From NCBI GenBank assembly GCA_902728285.1, contig CACVBU010000702.1:270394-334393 (forward strand): 64,000 nucleotides of DNA, given 5' to 3'. The DNA comes from Clytia hemisphaerica. Its lineage: Eukaryota > Cnidaria > Hydrozoa > Leptothecata > Clytiidae. This document shows, one piece after another, positions 1 through 10,756 of this stretch; within the stretch, counting starts at the first letter, position 1; the number at the start of each line of letters is the position of its first letter. A model generated the notes under the pieces. The model saw nothing but the letters and a program-made list of their open reading frames with translations. It was not told where the DNA came from and searched no databases. The translations under genes were made by a program, and so were the position numbers.

Positions 1-888
1 AATATATGCATAAAACTGACGAAATCCTTTCTTTTTTATGCTTAGGTGACGGTCACCATCGATCCTGACTCGACAATGGAGAACCAAATTTGGCAATGTA
101 ATATTATGAGCGGCCCGAAAAAGTTTTTGTGTGACGCAAAAATTGCGCGATAACGAGCCCTAGAAGAACGCCCACTGAAAATTGAAACCAGGAATTTATT
201 GAATATTTCACTAATGAAGTATCAAACTTTTTGTTTTTTGTAATTATTATAAATTCATATTTTTAAATACTATTTTTCCATGTCAAAGGATAATTAAAGT
301 GAATTTAAGCTGATTGGGTGGAATGGGCGGACGGGCGTTTTGCACGTTCCGAGATTGGAAATTAATGAGGTAAAGACGGGGCGTCTTAGTATGTAAGATT
401 AATTCATTATTCTTTTATTTTTTTTTTCGCGAATGAAAAATGAATTTTGATTTTTGAATAAGGAAATATAGTATAATATATTGTATTTGATTGTCAATGC
501 CAAAAGATACTTACAAATAATCTGCTGTGTTGCTTCGCTATTTACCCCCGGATTGTTTTAGTAGGCACTTCGGTCACGTAAATAAAAACACGTGTATATG
601 TTGAAGCCGACTGTGGACTGACCGCAATTGCAATTTATACATAAATTATTGTGGAAGAGAACGCTTGAGACGAATGTTTGGGAAATCAAAAAGACAACTT
701 ATTGTGAGAATGTTGAGTTTTGTTTATATGGCTGTTTGTGACGCACTGTCTAATAAAATGACTATAATAATGTCAAGATTACTTGAAATTACAAGAGTAC
801 TTTATAGTTTTGATTCCCATTGAAGAATCATATTCTGGTTTTCATGTTATTAGATGCTGTTTTAGAGCTTTAGGTCTACACTGAAGTA
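1..888. other. AT-rich stretch without a recognisable gene
   Basis: I see no coding exon, RNA gene or clear repeat boundary here. The sequence is AT-rich with short stop-littered frames. It ends at the target-site duplication of the DNA transposon that follows. Confidence 0.5.
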
Positions 889-893
889 AGCTT

Positions 894-1565
894 CAGTTAG
901 GGAAACCATCCAGGATCCTGCCATTCTATCAGCCAGCAAAAACTGAATGACACTCGTAAACTTAAGTTTCTTACCATTTTCCATCGAAAACAATCGAAAA
1001 CATTACTGCTTCCCAAAGCCGGAGACCAAAGCAAATGATCTTTCTTGATGAGGGCGCCCTTTTGGATCTATTGTTAACTCATTTAAAATGGTGGACAGAG
1101 TTGCGGAATGACGAAGGCGCCCACTGCTTCGAGGGTGGTAACGCCAAAACGCCCAATATGACCAGCCAACAGAAGGCGAGTTTGTTGCCGCGCGAGTTAC
1201 GTCATGCACTCCACCGTAGCGAAAGCGCGTACAACATTTCACAATTATAAGAATATCTTATGTGCTTAATTCTATTTAACTTTGAGAGCTTCATGGAAGA
1301 TGAAGAAGTAGAAAGATGAAAAATGCGCTGGTTAATTTTTTTTAAATAGGTGTGTTTTATCATTGTTGAAAGTTGAGGAAATTTTTACCGACGCATAATT
1401 TTTTTACAGCCAATTAAAGGCACAGTCTGCTTATACTTACTATGTTTGCTATATCATCTAGGCAAAAAACGGTAAAAAAAGACACAAACACAATTTTTTT
1501 ATGAGTGTGGTTATGATTTTTTTGATTGCGGCCGCGTACAGGAACTCGCCAAATGTTCCTAACTG
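894..1565 (+). mobile_element. Non-autonomous DNA transposon, TIR CAGTTAGG, copy 1
   Basis: The element begins CAGTTAGGGAAACC and ends TGTTCCTAACTG, giving a short imperfect terminal inverted repeat. It is flanked by the 5-bp direct repeat AGCTT (889-893 and 1566-1570). A second, reverse-oriented copy lies at 16872-18470 with its own 5-bp flank ACATT. Once the two insertions in copy 2 are subtracted, the copies have nearly equal length (672 and about 676 bp). The element encodes no convincing protein; the small frames inside it are chance. The 5-bp duplication is known for Transib and RAG-like transposons, but these termini are not the CAC type of that group, so the superfamily is unassigned. 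Confidence 0.8.
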
Positions 1566-1570
1566 AGCTT

Positions 1571-2284
1571 CGCCCCTGAACCCCCACCATCAGGGCTCTG
1601 GACTCATTGGGGGAAGCTACAGTATCCCAAACCCCCTACAGGCGGACCTTTTTTTGGCGTAGACCTCAGTTCAAACAAATAACAATTAAGCGTAGACTTT
1701 GCATCATTTCCACGCCACACTGGCATAATAATCAGGAATTATTCAGAATAATCAAGTCTTCGAATTGTTTTAAGAAAATGATTGAATACTCACAAGTTTT
1801 TGAAAATTTTGGTACTATAAATTAAATTGTTAATTGATCATTAGCATTATCGATTACTTCAATTAATCATATATTTATTGATTCGTATCGTCTGGAATTT
1901 AACATTAGATAGCTCTAACTGTCTAAAGATCTAGAGTGTTTTGTTTGCTCATTAAAACCATGACTATTTAAGGAACGATAAAATATTTACCATATCCAAG
2001 GTTCAGTATCTTTCTCTTGTGATTGTGGATGAGGTCTTCAGACTGCTCTGTCTTCTTGTGGTTGTCAGGTTTATGGTTGTCTGGCAGGTTGGCAAATTTC
2101 TGAAGTCCTGAGTGCTGAGTGCCTGAACTGAATGCTTCGAAACTTTTCGATTTTCACAAAACGCGCGCTTAGACTAGCTTCCTAGCTTGGCGTATTGGCG
2201 GCCGCCCATGGCCTTTCAGAGCCAAAACAGCGTTTTTTGTCGATTTTCGCTAGCGATTTACATACATACATAACTTCATCCTAC
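1571..2284. other. Intergenic, no gene seen
   Basis: No exon, RNA gene or clear repeat boundary recognised. The frames present are short and unlike any family I know. Confidence 0.4.
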
Positions 2285-3112
2285 TCAGCGAGAAGGTGAA
2301 GCTATGACGAATTTCTTCCATGCATCACGGTCTTGCCAGATGGTAAGCACCTCGTTTTTCTTCAATCCTGTATCCTCCATGATGATTGATTTTAGGGTAG
2401 TGGATGGTCTTCCAACTTTTTTTCTTCTTGGAATCTGGCGGCGACCACAACAGCAGCTGAGAGGCGGGTTCATTGCGACGTGCAACATGGCGCGGCCAGC
2501 GACGCAGCGAGAGCTACATGTTTTTTTTTTCATAACCAAGTGTATGCCCCTTGGTCGGGCTCATGTATGCTTAAAAGTCTTCAAAGCATCCAGGCATAGT
2601 TTATGCTTTATATGCTTAAGAATCATGCTTATGATTCACCCCGAGCCAAGTTTTTAATGAAATTTCAAAAATCTTGTAGAAATTTGCTCAGATATTGGGA
2701 GCAGTGGAATATAGATAGCCGTGGAATGTCTTTTTTTTACGTGGCCTCTACCAAACCTTTTTAAAAAGATAAAAATGACCACTTGAAAAATATTCTAGGA
2801 TGACATATATGATCATGTTATGCTTAGCCTTCATATGCTTATAAAAAATATGTAGTCTGCGTTTGCGAACAATGTTTGAAATCGGTTGGAGCTTGTCGCA
2901 CAGACGTTTGTTGGATATTCGAATGTTAGGCGGAACGTTTAATAAAGTTCTAAGTCTGTTTAAAGACTTTGGTTTTGATTTTCTTGTCGATATCAGCTTT
3001 CCACACACTAGTTAATGCGTTGAGTGCACCCCAAGCTTGACCAAGGCGGGTGTTTAGATCCTTTTCAGTTTTTGTGAAACCGCCAAGATATTTAAAAGCG
3101 ACATTTAAAAGC
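2285..3112 (-). pseudogene. Relic of a non-LTR retrotransposon ORF, C-terminal part
   Basis: Read on the minus strand from about 3112 down, three pieces match the post-polymerase part of animal LINE proteins. The first reads FKYLGGFTKTEKDLNTRLGQ, then AWGALNALTSVWKADIDKKI (around 3110-2950). The second, in another frame, is an LLNVPPNIRISNK segment followed by ISNIVRKRRL (3008-2748). The third is a KKVGRPSTTLKSI segment followed by WQDRDAWKKFV and a stop (2539-2285). The motifs FKYLG, RLGQAW, VRKRRL and GRPxxT..DRxxW are the usual ending of such proteins. Stops, frame changes and a roughly 200-bp foreign stretch (2540-2747) break it, so it is a dead fragment. The clade cannot be fixed from this tail. 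Confidence 0.65.
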
Positions 3113-3845
3113 GATTTGAACTTCCATAAATCTTTTTCCGGGGGTAATGTTTTATTTTTTTTCTGACAAAGTCTATGCTAGAAAACAATTTTCGTGACAC
3201 ACATCTTAGAACTAACTTTTTTTGGTGGAAACTCACGAGTTAGTATATGTAGATTCCAAAATCAAAAAGTTTCCGCGATATTATCGTGCAAGTAACGAGT
3301 AATTGGCGATTTTTTGCGTTTCCAGGCAAAATAGCAAGGCCTGGAAATTCATGATTTTTGTTGGTGTCTTCAAATTAAAAAAAGACCTAAATCACATGAT
3401 AGAGCTCTTCAAACTGAGCAAAAAAGTTTATTACACCAAAGTCCCAACTTCTCTAGATCAAAATTTATGGGCCTATTTGTGGTTATTTATAAGGTATAAC
3501 CCCTCTGAAATTCATCAAAATTGCTCAAAAATAAGGCAAAATTTTACGCTGTCATTCGCCAAAATTAAAAAAAATTCACTATTCGCCAAAATAAGTTCCC
3601 TTAACAAGGTACTCTTCGGTGCCAAATAAACGGGGAGGGGATGGAAAGATTTTTCAAATCAAATTACCGGGGTTTGGAAAATGGACTTTTAAAAACCTTA
3701 AAAAAGGTCAAAATACTCGGGTAAATTAATGGGTGTCCAAATTTTCGTTAATTCTTCGGACCCATCATCACCCCTCCTAGCATAATAAATCATACCTTTA
3801 AAGAAGCACATTACGATGTAGAACATGAAAATCGGTGTTACTTAA
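3113..3845. other. Intergenic, no gene seen
   Basis: Low-complexity AT-rich sequence. A 108-codon frame at 3303-3629 has no recognisable family, lysine/phenylalanine-rich composition typical of AT-rich noncoding DNA, and no splice context. Confidence 0.4.
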
Positions 3846-3848
3846 ATT

Positions 3849-4112
3849 GGGCTCTTCCAGAAAAAATCCGTTCATGGGGGGTGGAGGATATATTATTTTT
3901 TTCATGAATTACCCCTGGACATTTTGATTTTTAACCCCCTGGACACGGGTTATACCCCTGGACAAACATCAAATTAACCCCGTGGACACAAAAAATTACC
4001 CCTGGACATTGGAATTTACCCCCTGGACATTGCAATTTTTTGGTATTTTTTCAATACCCCTGGACAATTCATCCTCCACCCCCCCTTGAACGGATTTTTT
4101 CTGGAAGAGCCC
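3849..4112. mobile_element. Foldback MITE with internal CCCCTGGACA tandem motif
   Basis: The left end GGGCTCTTCCAGAAAAAATC is mirrored by the right end, which finishes GATTTTTTCTGGAAGAGCCC. The inverted arms extend about 40 bp, including a CCACCCCC tract. Between them the motif CCCCTGGACA, or a one-base variant, recurs about seven times at 20-45 bp spacing. A possible 3-bp duplication ATT flanks it (3846-3848 and 4113-4115). No coding capacity. Confidence 0.7.
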
Positions 4113-4115
4113 ATT

Positions 4116-5362
4116 TAGGTTTTGCCAATTTTGCGAAAAACCGCAAAAACCAAAAAATGCTGACGTCAGTTTTGCTGACGTCTGCACTTTATTGCAAATT
4201 TTCGTATTTTGCTGATTTCTATATGTTCTATATGGTTAAAATATGCCCGACCTTCAGAGCAGAGCGTGTCGTAGCATATTTCCACATCTGGTACCAGATA
4301 AGTGCGCTCCTTTAGAGCTTTAATGTGGGCGGTAGCCAATACGCCAGCGGAATAACAGATAAATATATCGAAAGGTATGAGATTCAGACTAGCGTTATCC
4401 GGACCAAAAATATAAAAAGTGGCGTTGATTTTTTCTCTCTATTTTTCGAAAATTTCAGGTTCGAATGTGTTATCTGGCGCTATCAGTAAGCATAAAAAAG
4501 CTGACACCTCTGATAATACGCAGGGGAAGAGTTTGAGTAATTTCTTTATTTGTCAGTTGTCAAATGGACGGGGGAGGGGTGGAAATTTTACCTCTAAATA
4601 CCCTTAAAGGTCCGGAAGATATGACGAAGAATTAGAACTCAAGAATATATTCCTTATTCTACTATACTCTGGATTGTGCGATAACTATTAAGTATCATTT
4701 CTCCAGTAGAGAAAAAGTTTTCATTTGATCCTTGCCGAAAATCAGTAAACGTATTATTAGGTATATTGGAAAAATCAGAAACTCGAGTCTTTATACAGTA
4801 TTGTGAAATTAAAAATGATATTTCCAAACATACGTAATTTGTAATTCCAAAATTTCGATAACTATTTCAAAAAAAATGATTATAATGTACAAAACTACAA
4901 CTAATGTGTGCAAATTTGGCTTTTTTCATATCCGGCAAATTTCCGGCTTTCAAGATAATAAAAACTATTTTCAAGTATTTTCGTTTCCATAAAAGTCATA
5001 TAACCAAACCACATTTTTGAGCTGGGAAATGTACGTGGAAGCAGTCACAGCGGATTCTTAGATGTCGTTAAAATCGCAATCGATACAAATTGATATTTTA
5101 ATGTGTTGTAAAAGTACGTCTCAAATCCATAACGAAAATGGATGAATATAATCGAATAACGATGACAATGCTTGCAATGAACAAATACAGCCCATGGTAA
5201 GGTCGCATGAAACGATAACGATATAATTACTGAATTACTAGTGTGTAAAACAGTATCGAATGTTGGATGTTTCGATGAAAAAGTTCAAAGCCATTCGTTT
5301 CTTTTTAAATAAGACTGAAGGTGACGACAATATGATTATTGATTCAAGATTACCAGTAACAA
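4116..5362. other. Intergenic, no gene seen
   Basis: No exon, RNA gene or TIR pair recognised by eye. It leads into the 65-bp minisatellite. Confidence 0.4.
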
Positions 5363-6117
5363 TTCCAAAATAGAAGTACGTAACAATCCAAGTCTCTTCC
5401 AAATTTAATACATAATGTTGTATAATTCCAAAATAGAAGTACATAACAATCCAAGTGACTATTCCCAATTTAATACATTATGTTGTACCGTTCCAAAATA
5501 GAAGTACATAACAATCCAAGTGACTTTTCCCAATTTAATACATAATGTTGTACTGTTCCAAAATAGAAGTACATAACAATCCAAGTGACTTCTCCCAATT
5601 TAATACATAATGTTGTACCCTTCCAAAATTGAAGTACATAACAATCCAAGTGACTTTTCCCAATTTAATATATAATGTTGTACCGTTCCAAAATAGAAGT
5701 ACATAACAATCCAAGTGACTATTCCCAATTTAATACATAATGTTGTACTGTTCCAAAATAGAAGTACATAACAATCCAAGTGACTATTCCCAATTTGATA
5801 CATAATGTTGTACTGTTCCAAAATAGAAGTACATAACAATCCAAGTGACTATTCCCAATTTAATACATATTGTTGTACCGTTCCAAAATAGAAGTACATA
5901 ACAATCCAAGTGACTGTTCCCAATTTAATACATAATGTTGTACCGTTCCAAAATAGAAGTACATAACAATCCAAGTGACTATTCCCGATTTAATACATAA
6001 TGTTGTACCGTTCCAAAATAGAAGTACATAATAATCCAAGTGACTATTCCCAATTTAATACATAATGTTGTACTGTTCCAAAATAGAAGTACATAACAAT
6101 CCAAGTGACTATTCCCA
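5363..6117. repeat. Minisatellite, 65-bp unit, about 12 copies
   Basis: Units start TTCCAAAATAGAAGTACATA at 5363, 5426, 5491, 5556, 5621, 5686, 5751, 5816, 5881, 5946, 6011 and 6076. The spacing is exactly 65 bp except for the first step (63 bp). The last unit is partial. Units differ by only a few bases (for example TGTACCG versus TGTACTG), so the array is young or homogenised. The unit length is not a multiple of three, so frames through it are not coding. Confidence 0.95.
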
Positions 6118-6340
6118 AGTGTTATCCTTATCAAAATGTATTTATCTCAGGTTAACCAACTAGTAATATTCTTACACGCTTTTTCATATTGTCTGTTGTT
6201 TTTAGTGCTTTGAGTCTTTTTAATGTTTGAGTAAACAAACAAATGAATAGCAAAAACTAGAAAATAATAGTAAAAACGATAAAAAATAGAAAATCAACCA
6301 AAATATCCAACACTGCCTAACAAACTGCTGAAAATTTTAT

Positions 6341-7112
6341 ATTTGTTTTGAACGTAATAATTGGAAACTTTGACTCATTGAGGGTTTTTAGCTCAGTAAT
6401 CTTCTTTGAAAATATTAATTTTGAAACCTTTTAGCTATATTGGTTTGAAATTTTGGATTCAGCATGAAAATTGTTCAAAAACAAGCGTTGTTATCATTAA
6501 ATTTTTCTTTTAAAGTTCATTCAAAGTCAAACAATTTCAAACATTAATTTTTCTCCAATTTGAAGATTTTGGTAAAAAAAAGTGAAAGCAATGCAAAAAA
6601 AAATTCAATTATAGAATCAGAATGAAAATCTGACAGGCCATTTTTCATGCCCTTTAAGCGTCCGCTTGTCGGACGCTGCCCCTCTTGAAGCTATTAAAAT
6701 ATTGGTAAAAAGAGCCTTTTTAGTGGAAAAACACTGGAAAAGTGCCCTTTTTGGCCACCAACGGACGCTGCCTTGCCTTTCTAAAATATGGCGTGTCTGA
6801 TAAAAGTATATATAAAAAATATTTGTTTTGAACGTAATAATTGGAAACTTTGACTCATTGAGGGTTTTTAGCTCAGTAATCTTCTTTGAAAATATTAATT
6901 TTGACACCTTTTAGCTATATTGGTTTGAAATTTTGGATTCAGCATGAAAATTGTTCAAAAACAAGAGTTGTTATCATTAAATTTTTCTTTTAAAGTTCAT
7001 TCAAAGTCGAACAGTTTCAAACATTAATTTTTCTCCAATTTGAAGATTTTGGTAAAGAAAAGTGAAAGCAATGCAAAAAAAATTCAATTATAGAATCAGA
7101 ATGAAAATCTGA
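6341..7112. repeat. Tandem duplication, 480-bp offset (about 293-bp repeats around a 187-bp spacer)
   Basis: The sequence from 6341 (ATTTGTTTTGAACGTAATAA) to 6633 recurs at 6821-7112 with only scattered differences. The spacer 6634-6820 occurs once and includes TCCGCTTGTCGGACGC, a small palindrome. The two-repeats-plus-spacer shape resembles a TRIM, but the repeats lack TG...CA ends and there is no clear flanking duplication. A partial tandem duplication is the simpler reading. Confidence 0.85.
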
Positions 7113-7624
7113 TAAAAGATATTACATCACTACACAAACGGCTAGTTCGAAACGGAGGTTCACAGGTCATTGACACAGGTCAGCTCTAAGACCATGTTCA
7201 CATAATTACTGTAAAGTACGAAAGAAAATGTTTGAAAAAAACTTGTTGTTGTCAAAAATATCAAAATTTTTAAAGGTCAAAATATATCCACGTACTTACC
7301 ACGTGCTTTCGCATTCTGTGCCTTTTGATGTTATATCTGGTTATATGTATGTTACATGTGTTGTATACAAAGTACTCGTGTTTTAAACAAAAATATTAAT
7401 CTCACCTTTAAACAGAGTCCCATGACAGAAAAATAGCTATTGCACAATCGCTTTATCATATTCCATTATATCTCCTGCATCACCTTTGGTACGATAACAA
7501 GAATTGATGAAAATAGCACCATGTCAACTGTACGTGGTTTAAAAGATCTTACATTCATTGACAGCAACATGTTCCGTAAGGAGTAGCCTGAAACAAAATG
7601 AAAAAATGATCAAATTACAATTTA
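7113..7624. other. 3' flank of the minus-strand gene, no gene seen
   Basis: AT-rich sequence downstream of the large minus-strand gene. I looked here for a terminal inverted repeat matching the 10.76-11.05 kb side and found none by eye. Confidence 0.35.
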
Positions 7625-10600
7625 CTATCTTTTTGCATTACATGATTGGCAAACCCCTTGCAAATAAAAACCCTTATGACAGGATTGACACTTCCGGGAA
7701 ATAGGCTTTAGTAGAGTTCTGTCAGCCTTTGCACGTAAGGCTGCGCCTTCCAAAACCAGTTTCAGCTTAAGAGGTTTACACCTTATACTACAGACACGCC
7801 TCAATTCTTGGTTAATCAGATTGTGTAAGCTTTCCCCTTCCTCTTCACTATACCTGCCGATAGTTTTATGAATAGAAACGAAACGTGGCACACTAAAAAT
7901 CAACGAATGCATTTTGACTGTGAGATTTTCGGCAGGAAAACTTTTAGGAAAGACACGACCATACTCATTACAAAGATTTGTTAATTCAGTGATCTCTTCC
8001 TCATCAAGATCTTTTTTGGTGAAAATAAGAGGAACGAGTTTAGCAAAGATTTCAAGGACTGCTTCAATCTGTGTCCCCACTTTATCTCCATCGAGACACT
8101 CACAAAGGTACTTGTGTTTGGCAAGTACAATTTTGCAGTGATTCCCGACAAAGACCTCACCATGGAAAGCTTGACGATCAACGTTTATCTCATTTAGCCG
8201 CCGATGAAGGTCAATTTCAATGGGACCCATGGTTTTGACAGTTTCTTCCTCAAGCATAGCTAAGGTATGACTTGACCTTTGAAATGAAGCCTCTGCGCTT
8301 TCCTGTCTGCAGACAATTTTATTGATGACATCTTTGAATAAATCACTGATGTCATCAACATCTTTGCCTCTACAGGTCAAGCAAGTGTATTTAGAATCTA
8401 CTTCATTGGAATAGTAAGCTTGTTCTGAAGATGGAATCAGCTCGCACATACAGTGTTTCCAACACTTACACACGTCACACGCAACCCAAAAAACATCACT
8501 ATCATAACAAGAAAGGAAGCACTTGATTCCTGTACATTTCTCAAACTTTGGATTCTTGGTGCTGCAAGAATTATCAAAAGCTTTTGCAATAGAATGGAGT
8601 TCCTTAATGTTGCCAGCAAGAACCGCATCAAAACGCTCTCTCCAACTGTACAGGTCAACTAATTCTTTGCCCAACTCACGTCTCTTTTTATCAAGTGCTT
8701 CCATTGTAACGCGAGCCTCTTCCTCAGCCTTTTCTTTCTGTCGCATATTCTCTATGTGGGCTGGGCTACCTACTTTTGAGCTATCTAAGTCACGACTACG
8801 ATCTAATAAAAGATTGAACAATTTCAACACTATTCCCAACATAATGTGCAAAACAGGCGGAACAACATTTTCAAGAGTTTTAATCGGAAAAATCATTGGA
8901 CCAAAAAAACAACAATGGAACTTCCCAGTCTTTCTCAACTCACAACTTTGACCATTTAAAGCCAGATTTGCACTATAATTGGCATTTACATCATCAACAT
9001 TTCTAAATTGGATGTCAACACAGTTTTCCGGTGTGTGTGGGCGTGACCCATGCTCTCTGAGATGACTCAGACTAACATCCCACTTACTACTGGGGAAAGT
9101 AGCAGATGAGCCTTGATGACCAAGGACTGCATCTAAAAAGTGAAAGTCTCCCCCTAGTAACACCTTCACAGGATGCCCATCTAGCCTGAAATCATCTTCC
9201 TGAATCCTTCGAATTTCGACCTGAAAAGGTTCAAAAACAGTATGCAAATTCTCATAACAATCAGACCCTTCATACATGCTGAAGACATGGACATCATAAA
9301 CAGAAAGCTTTGTTTGGCCACAGATTACCTCAAAATAAAACTTAACCAGCCCTCCTCCCTTGTCACCAGAGAAAAGCAGATCAACTCTCTTTTGAGCATC
9401 ATCTGGTCCAAACCCAGCTTTCAGTTTATATTCCTTTAAAACATTTTCCATATACCCAGAAAGGTCTCTACACCTGAGGACATATACGTTCCCATGCTTT
9501 TTTTCTTGACCAACTTTCACTAGTGTCTGGGTAGAGACATTAACATCAGCTTTCTTTAAATAAGTTAAAAGTTGGGATTGCATGTCTCGCATTTTACCCT
9601 CAGATGGAAAGATGTTAAAACCAAGACACTTCTTCAACACAATTCTAAGCTTACGAAAGGCATCCATTGACAACCGGAGAAGAGACTTAACATCAACTGC
9701 CTGAGCAGGGGACAACTTTGGGAAAAAATCACTTGGGAGAACAAAATCTGAAAAAAAAAGATTGCCATACTTCTTCAAAAACTTAGCAAAAAGAACACTT
9801 AACTCCTGCACATCACATTCTCTACCTAAAAAAACATTAGGCGCACAACCAGACAACAGACAAAGCAACTTAAACAAAAAAGAAACACGGTTGTTCAATT
9901 GTTTATCACATAATGTGGAGTTAGAGTGCTTGCTTGAAATAGCAGTAAAAATTGCTGGCTGATTATTTGATTTGAAAGTCATGGATGCAAGATCCTTAGT
10001 GTATTTAATTCCCTCAAATATTCGGGGCTCCCCTTCACAAAAGCGTGTGATGGTGATAAATCCAAGGCCAGTGTCATGATTACAGCCCTTGAAAGACTGT
10101 TGTGCTGAGTTGAGCTTTTGTGCAGCAATTACAGATTGATATTTTGCAATCGAAGATTTTAAACCACCAATAACCTTGTTCAGGTGAACTTTGTCACCCT
10201 TCAAATTGTCAATTGTCTTAGCTGACAATTCAGAGGTTGACTTTTCTTCTTTTATGAGGTCACCTAAACGTCTGGATTTGGACTTTTCCTCCTCTAAAAG
10301 AAGCTCCAATTTTTGTTTTTGATTTTGAAAGTCCTCCTCTCTTTGGAGTTGCTCGCTTGTTTTTGATGGGCAAGTACTTGAAACAGTTGGGGCTTTATGT
10401 TTTTTGAGCCATTCAAAGAAAGAACCACTATGAATTACCTCCAACTTTTCCTTGCCACCTTTGCTCTTCAACAAAGATGTCCTTTCTGTATTGAGCTTTT
10501 TCATTTTTCGTGCTAACGCTCTCGCATCAGTAGGTAGACAGAAACCTTGTTGGGGAACCAGGAGACAAAGAATCTTAAACAAAGCAGTGGTGGAGGGTAA

Positions 10601-10756
10601 GATTTTCCTAAGAAGAAATAATATCTGAATGGTAAACATGGGAACACGTTCATCACTCAGACTTACAATCTTCTCGTGATCATCCAACCACTCATCTTTC
10701 CAGCCCAAACTTTGCTCTAGAAGGTTGACCTCAGACTCAGAAAGTGGTTTACTCAT
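7625..10756 (-). CDS. Large intronless protein, candidate DDE transposase-like with inserted PHD finger
   Basis: A single uninterrupted 1043-codon frame. Order of parts: an N-terminal region of unknown type (1-130); a charged coiled-coil-like segment (about 133-215, runs of E/K/Q/L); a conserved-looking core with SGDKGGG (463-469) and LLGGDFHFLDAVLGHQGS (533-550); a hydrophobic VVPPVLHIMLGIVLKLFNLL helix (631-650); a second helical segment (663-705); a PHD-like zinc finger (about 741-795: C-x4-C, CDVCKCWKHCMC, YTCLTC); a late IGRYSEEEGESLHNLINQEL segment (966-985); and a C-terminal CQSCHKGFYLQGVCQSC zinc ribbon-like end (1023-1039). D465, D537 and a glutamate near 974 are candidates for a split RNase H-type triad with the PHD inserted before the last acid. 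I recall related multi-copy proteins in cnidarian genomes, which would fit a transposon or a domesticated copy. The absence of introns supports that, but no TIRs were found. The DDE role is inference. Confidence 0.6.
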   Translation of the reverse strand: MSKPLSESEVNLLEQSLGWKDEWLDDHEKIVSLSDERVPMFTIQILFLLRKILPSTTALFKILCLLVPQQGFCLPTDARALARKMKKLNTERTSLLKSKGGKEKLEVIHSGSFFEWLKKHKAPTVSSTCPSKTSEQLQREEDFQNQKQKLELLLEEEKSKSRRLGDLIKEEKSTSELSAKTIDNLKGDKVHLNKVIGGLKSSIAKYQSVIAAQKLNSAQQSFKGCNHDTGLGFITITRFCEGEPRIFEGIKYTKDLASMTFKSNNQPAIFTAISSKHSNSTLCDKQLNNRVSFLFKLLCLLSGCAPNVFLGRECDVQELSVLFAKFLKKYGNLFFSDFVLPSDFFPKLSPAQAVDVKSLLRLSMDAFRKLRIVLKKCLGFNIFPSEGKMRDMQSQLLTYLKKADVNVSTQTLVKVGQEKKHGNVYVLRCRDLSGYMENVLKEYKLKAGFGPDDAQKRVDLLFSGDKGGGLVKFYFEVICGQTKLSVYDVHVFSMYEGSDCYENLHTVFEPFQVEIRRIQEDDFRLDGHPVKVLLGGDFHFLDAVLGHQGSSATFPSSKWDVSLSHLREHGSRPHTPENCVDIQFRNVDDVNANYSANLALNGQSCELRKTGKFHCCFFGPMIFPIKTLENVVPPVLHIMLGIVLKLFNLLLDRSRDLDSSKVGSPAHIENMRQKEKAEEEARVTMEALDKKRRELGKELVDLYSWRERFDAVLAGNIKELHSIAKAFDNSCSTKNPKFEKCTGIKCFLSCYDSDVFWVACDVCKCWKHCMCELIPSSEQAYYSNEVDSKYTCLTCRGKDVDDISDLFKDVINKIVCRQESAEASFQRSSHTLAMLEEETVKTMGPIEIDLHRRLNEINVDRQAFHGEVFVGNHCKIVLAKHKYLCECLDGDKVGTQIEAVLEIFAKLVPLIFTKKDLDEEEITELTNLCNEYGRVFPKSFPAENLTVKMHSLIFSVPRFVSIHKTIGRYSEEEGESLHNLINQELRRVCSIRCKPLKLKLVLEGAALRAKADRTLLKPISRKCQSCHKGFYLQGVCQSCNAKR

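Noticed and set aside
1003-1250. Overlapping 70-80-codon frames on both strands
   Set aside because: They lie inside the non-autonomous transposon, and the sequence in copy 2 does not preserve the frames.
5600-5839. 79-codon minus-strand frame
   Set aside because: It is generated by the minisatellite, whose 65-bp unit shifts frame each repeat.
5363-6117. CRISPR-like array
   Set aside because: The whole 65-bp unit repeats. There are no unique spacers, and the setting is eukaryotic.
6617-6907. 96-codon minus-strand frame
   Set aside because: It spans the duplication boundary and single-copy spacer, has no recognisable domain, and shows AT-driven composition.
6341-7112. TRIM or solo-LTR retroelement
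   Set aside because: No TG...CA ends, no primer-binding site and no flanking duplication. A partial tandem duplication explains it.
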